A stretch of 64,000 bases of DNA from Bacillus sp. NTK034 (GTDB taxonomy: Bacteria > Bacillota > Bacilli > Bacillales > Cytobacillaceae): positions 327,327 through 391,326 of the forward strand of contig NZ_JAFKOJ010000005.1 in the NCBI RefSeq assembly GCF_017303275.1. The letters are read 5' to 3'. Below the pieces are notes generated by a model. It did no database searches. It saw only the letters and a program-made list of their open reading frames with translations, and was not told the DNA's origin. Below are positions 62,512 through 64,000 of the stretch, piece after piece. The position numbers and the translations under genes are program-made. The first letter of the stretch is position 1. Every line of letters begins with the position of its first letter.

Positions 62512-63591
62512 GTGCGTGTACCTATACAGGAATTAAGAGAGGGCTGTATTTTATCAGAGGATGTTTTCAGTTTGACGAATCGCCCTATTATCAGCCAAAA
62601 AACAGTGCTGACGAAGGAACTGCTGGATATGATGAAAGTATTCCTGATTGATGATGCGGAAGTTGAAACCACCATGGTTAACGGAAAGCCTTTTGCTTCT
62701 GAAGGAAGCCTGGAAGACGCTGAGGAACTGATAGAATCAAATGAATCAAGTTTTTTAAATGCATTCTTAACAGGCGTTCAAAATTTCAAAAAAGAATTTA
62801 TGTCCTGGCAATCAGGCCTTCACGTGGATATTGCAAAAATAAGAAACATTATGATTCCGCTGATTGAAAAAATGGAGAAAAACCCTTCAGGAATCTTTTC
62901 CCTTCATCATCTTTCTACGAATGAAGATTATTTATACCAGCATTCTATAGCTGTGGGAATGATCAGTGCCTTTATAGGGAAAAAACTAAGTTTGAATAAG
63001 GGGGAAATTGTGCAGCTTGCCCTTGGAGGCTGCCTGGCAGATGCGGGCATGGCGAAAATAAACCCATCCATCCTGCATAAAAGCAGTTCATTAAACTCCG
63101 AAGAATTTGAAGAAATTAAAAGACATTCAACCCTTAGCTTTAAAATGGTTCAGAATATATCTTTATTAAGAGAAAGCACGAAGGTCGGAATTATCCAGCA
63201 CCATGAGCGGCTGGACGGCAGCGGCTATCCGTTTGGAGAACAAAGCAGCAAAATCAATCAGGCTGGAAGAATCATTGCGGCAGCGGATGCATTTCATGCC
63301 ATGACATCCCAAAGACTCTACAGACGGAAACAATCTCCATTTAAAGTGCTTGAAATGCTGCTTCAGGATAGCTTCGGCAAATATGATATCCCATCCATTC
63401 AAGCTCTGGGTTCCGGCATCATGAACTTTTCCATTGGCAGCTTGGTAAAGCTCTCTGATGGCCAGACTGCAGAAATACTTTTTATAGAAGATAAATCACC
63501 TACGAGACCGCTTGTGAAACTTCTAGAAACCGGAGAAATAATTCCATTAGAGAAAAACCGCCAGTTATATATTGATGAAGTGTTAAAATGA
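62512..63591 (+). CDS. HD-GYP-like protein with degenerate HD motif
   Basis: 359 residues. N-terminal region (about 1-110) without known motif, then a HD-GYP-like domain (about 125-310). The upstream histidine YQHSIAVGM and the HHERLDGSGYPFG motif are kept, and AAADAFHAMTSQRLYR is normal. However, the expected LLHDIGK is CLADAGMAK: the HD histidine is alanine (Ala176) and aspartate remains (Asp177). Such proteins usually hydrolyse c-di-GMP; loss of one metal ligand makes this doubtful. Start GTG 62512 (GGAG ten bases upstream); GTG at 62503 would touch the ribosome site. Confidence 0.85.
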   Translation: MRVPIQELREGCILSEDVFSLTNRPIISQKTVLTKELLDMMKVFLIDDAEVETTMVNGKPFASEGSLEDAEELIESNESSFLNAFLTGVQNFKKEFMSWQSGLHVDIAKIRNIMIPLIEKMEKNPSGIFSLHHLSTNEDYLYQHSIAVGMISAFIGKKLSLNKGEIVQLALGGCLADAGMAKINPSILHKSSSLNSEEFEEIKRHSTLSFKMVQNISLLRESTKVGIIQHHERLDGSGYPFGEQSSKINQAGRIIAAADAFHAMTSQRLYRRKQSPFKVLEMLLQDSFGKYDIPSIQALGSGIMNFSIGSLVKLSDGQTAEILFIEDKSPTRPLVKLLETGEIIPLEKNRQLYIDEVLK

Positions 63592-63612
63592 CTGCATACT
63601 GCGGTCTTTTTT
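63590..63612 (+). terminator. Terminator of the HD-GYP-like gene
   Basis: GACTGCA / TGCGGTC stem (one T-G pair) overlapping the stop, followed by six T. Confidence 0.8.
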
Positions 63613-63707
63613 ATTTAGGCTGTTAAAGGTTTATTGCTGATTACAGCAGGCAAATTTAACAGATCTTCCTTTTATAAAAAAAAGATTTAGTTTCTATTAA
63701 AAAGTGC

Positions 63708-63737
63708 TTGCAATTAATAGAGAAGGGTTGGTATACT
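63708..63737 (+). promoter_or_regulatory. rrn promoter P1
   Basis: TTGCAA (63708-63713) and TATACT (63732-63737), 18 bases apart. Confidence 0.7.
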
Positions 63738-63790
63738 TATTCAAGTCAGCAAGAGGTTCACATCATCATCTAACGAGATAAAAAAACTTG

Positions 63791-63819
63791 TTGACATTGA
63801 TTATCAAAAATGATATATT
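63791..63819 (+). promoter_or_regulatory. rrn promoter P2
   Basis: TTGACA (63791-63796) and TATATT (63814-63819), 17 bases apart, about 80 bases after P1. Tandem P1/P2 is the rule for Bacillus rrn operons. Confidence 0.85.
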
Positions 63820-63845
63820 AATTAAGTCGCCTCAAGCGGCGGATT

Positions 63846-63863
63846 GATCTTTGAAAACTGAAC
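63846..63863 (+). promoter_or_regulatory. rrn leader boxA antitermination site
   Basis: GATCTTTGAAAACTGAAC, the conserved leader element of Bacillus rrn operons, about 70 bases before the mature 16S start. Confidence 0.8.
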
Positions 63864-63930
63864 GAACAAAAACGTCAACGTTAATTCTTTAGTCTTTTTT
63901 AAAAAGACAACTTATGAGCTTAATCAACTC

Positions 63931-64000
63931 TTATATGGAGAGTTTGATCCTGGCTCAGGACGAACGCTGGCGGCGTGCCTAATACATGCAAGTCGAGCGG
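63931..64000 (+). rRNA. rrs: 16S ribosomal RNA, 5' end (cut by window)
   Basis: GGAGAGTTTGATCCTGGCTC, the universal 27F site, followed by AGGACGAACGCTGGCGGCG. First ~70 bases only; the gene continues beyond the window. This matches rrnO next to gyrA in B. subtilis. Confidence 0.98.

Overview
This 64 kb window is the replication-origin region of a Bacillaceae chromosome. The gene order rlmH-htrA-walJIHKR ... purA-dnaB-rplI-gdpP ... rpsR-ssb-rpsF-ychF ... parB-parA-noc-rsmG-mnmG-mnmE-jag-yidC-rnpA-rpmH | dnaA-dnaN-yaaA-recF-remB-gyrB-gyrA-rrs is the classical Bacillus oriC neighbourhood. Sporulation genes (yyaC, spoIIIJ/yidC, jag), the WalRK system and the trnY-like tRNA cluster agree with this. 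The species cannot be fixed from the sequence alone; a Cytobacillus/Mesobacillus-type bacillus is my best guess. No insertion sequence, prophage or CRISPR array was seen.

Layout. 1-16 kb is the accessory part: ctaG, a recombination junction joining two broken genes (a repeat-bearing CotH-like tail and a DUF4956 gene), the lactate dehydrogenase/lactate permease operon under three Rex/Fnr-type operators, a Crp-like regulator divergent from an MFS transporter, a WYL regulator divergent from a GyrI-like gene, an orphan TerD-family gene, a decayed LXG (type VII secretion) toxin beside a decayed DUF2075 helicase remnant, and a LysE exporter divergent from a MocR regulator. 16-26 kb holds rlmH, a small CxxH/CxxC protein, htrA, the wal operon and an M23/G5/LysM cell-wall hydrolase. 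26-27.3 kb holds four tRNAs (Lys, Glu, Asp, Phe), two truncated tRNA 5' halves and two kinds of intergenic repeat array. 27-52 kb is the leftward core replication, translation and segregation block. 52-54.6 kb is oriC: dnaA is flanked on both sides by DnaA-box clusters, and a DnaA-trio and AT-rich unwinding element lie between dnaA and dnaN. 54.6-64 kb is the rightward arm, ending in an HD-GYP-like protein and the first ~70 bases of a 16S rRNA gene with tandem promoters.

Almost all genes left of oriC are on the minus strand and all genes right of it are on the plus strand, so transcription follows replication. Plus-strand genes on the left arm are mostly accessory or divergent partners of regulators.

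Less ordinary structures: (i) three intergenic arrays of short degenerate words at about 21-bp spacing, each with its own word (26814, 35385, 41238), plus a 52-bp tandem array at 26923; (ii) a dispersed structured repeat family with at least six copies; (iii) extra DnaA-box clusters at rlmH/htrA and mnmE/jag; (iv) tRNA 5'-half remnants directly upstream of the matching tRNAs; (v) a rearrangement scar at about 1463; (vi) an HD-GYP protein whose HD histidine is replaced.
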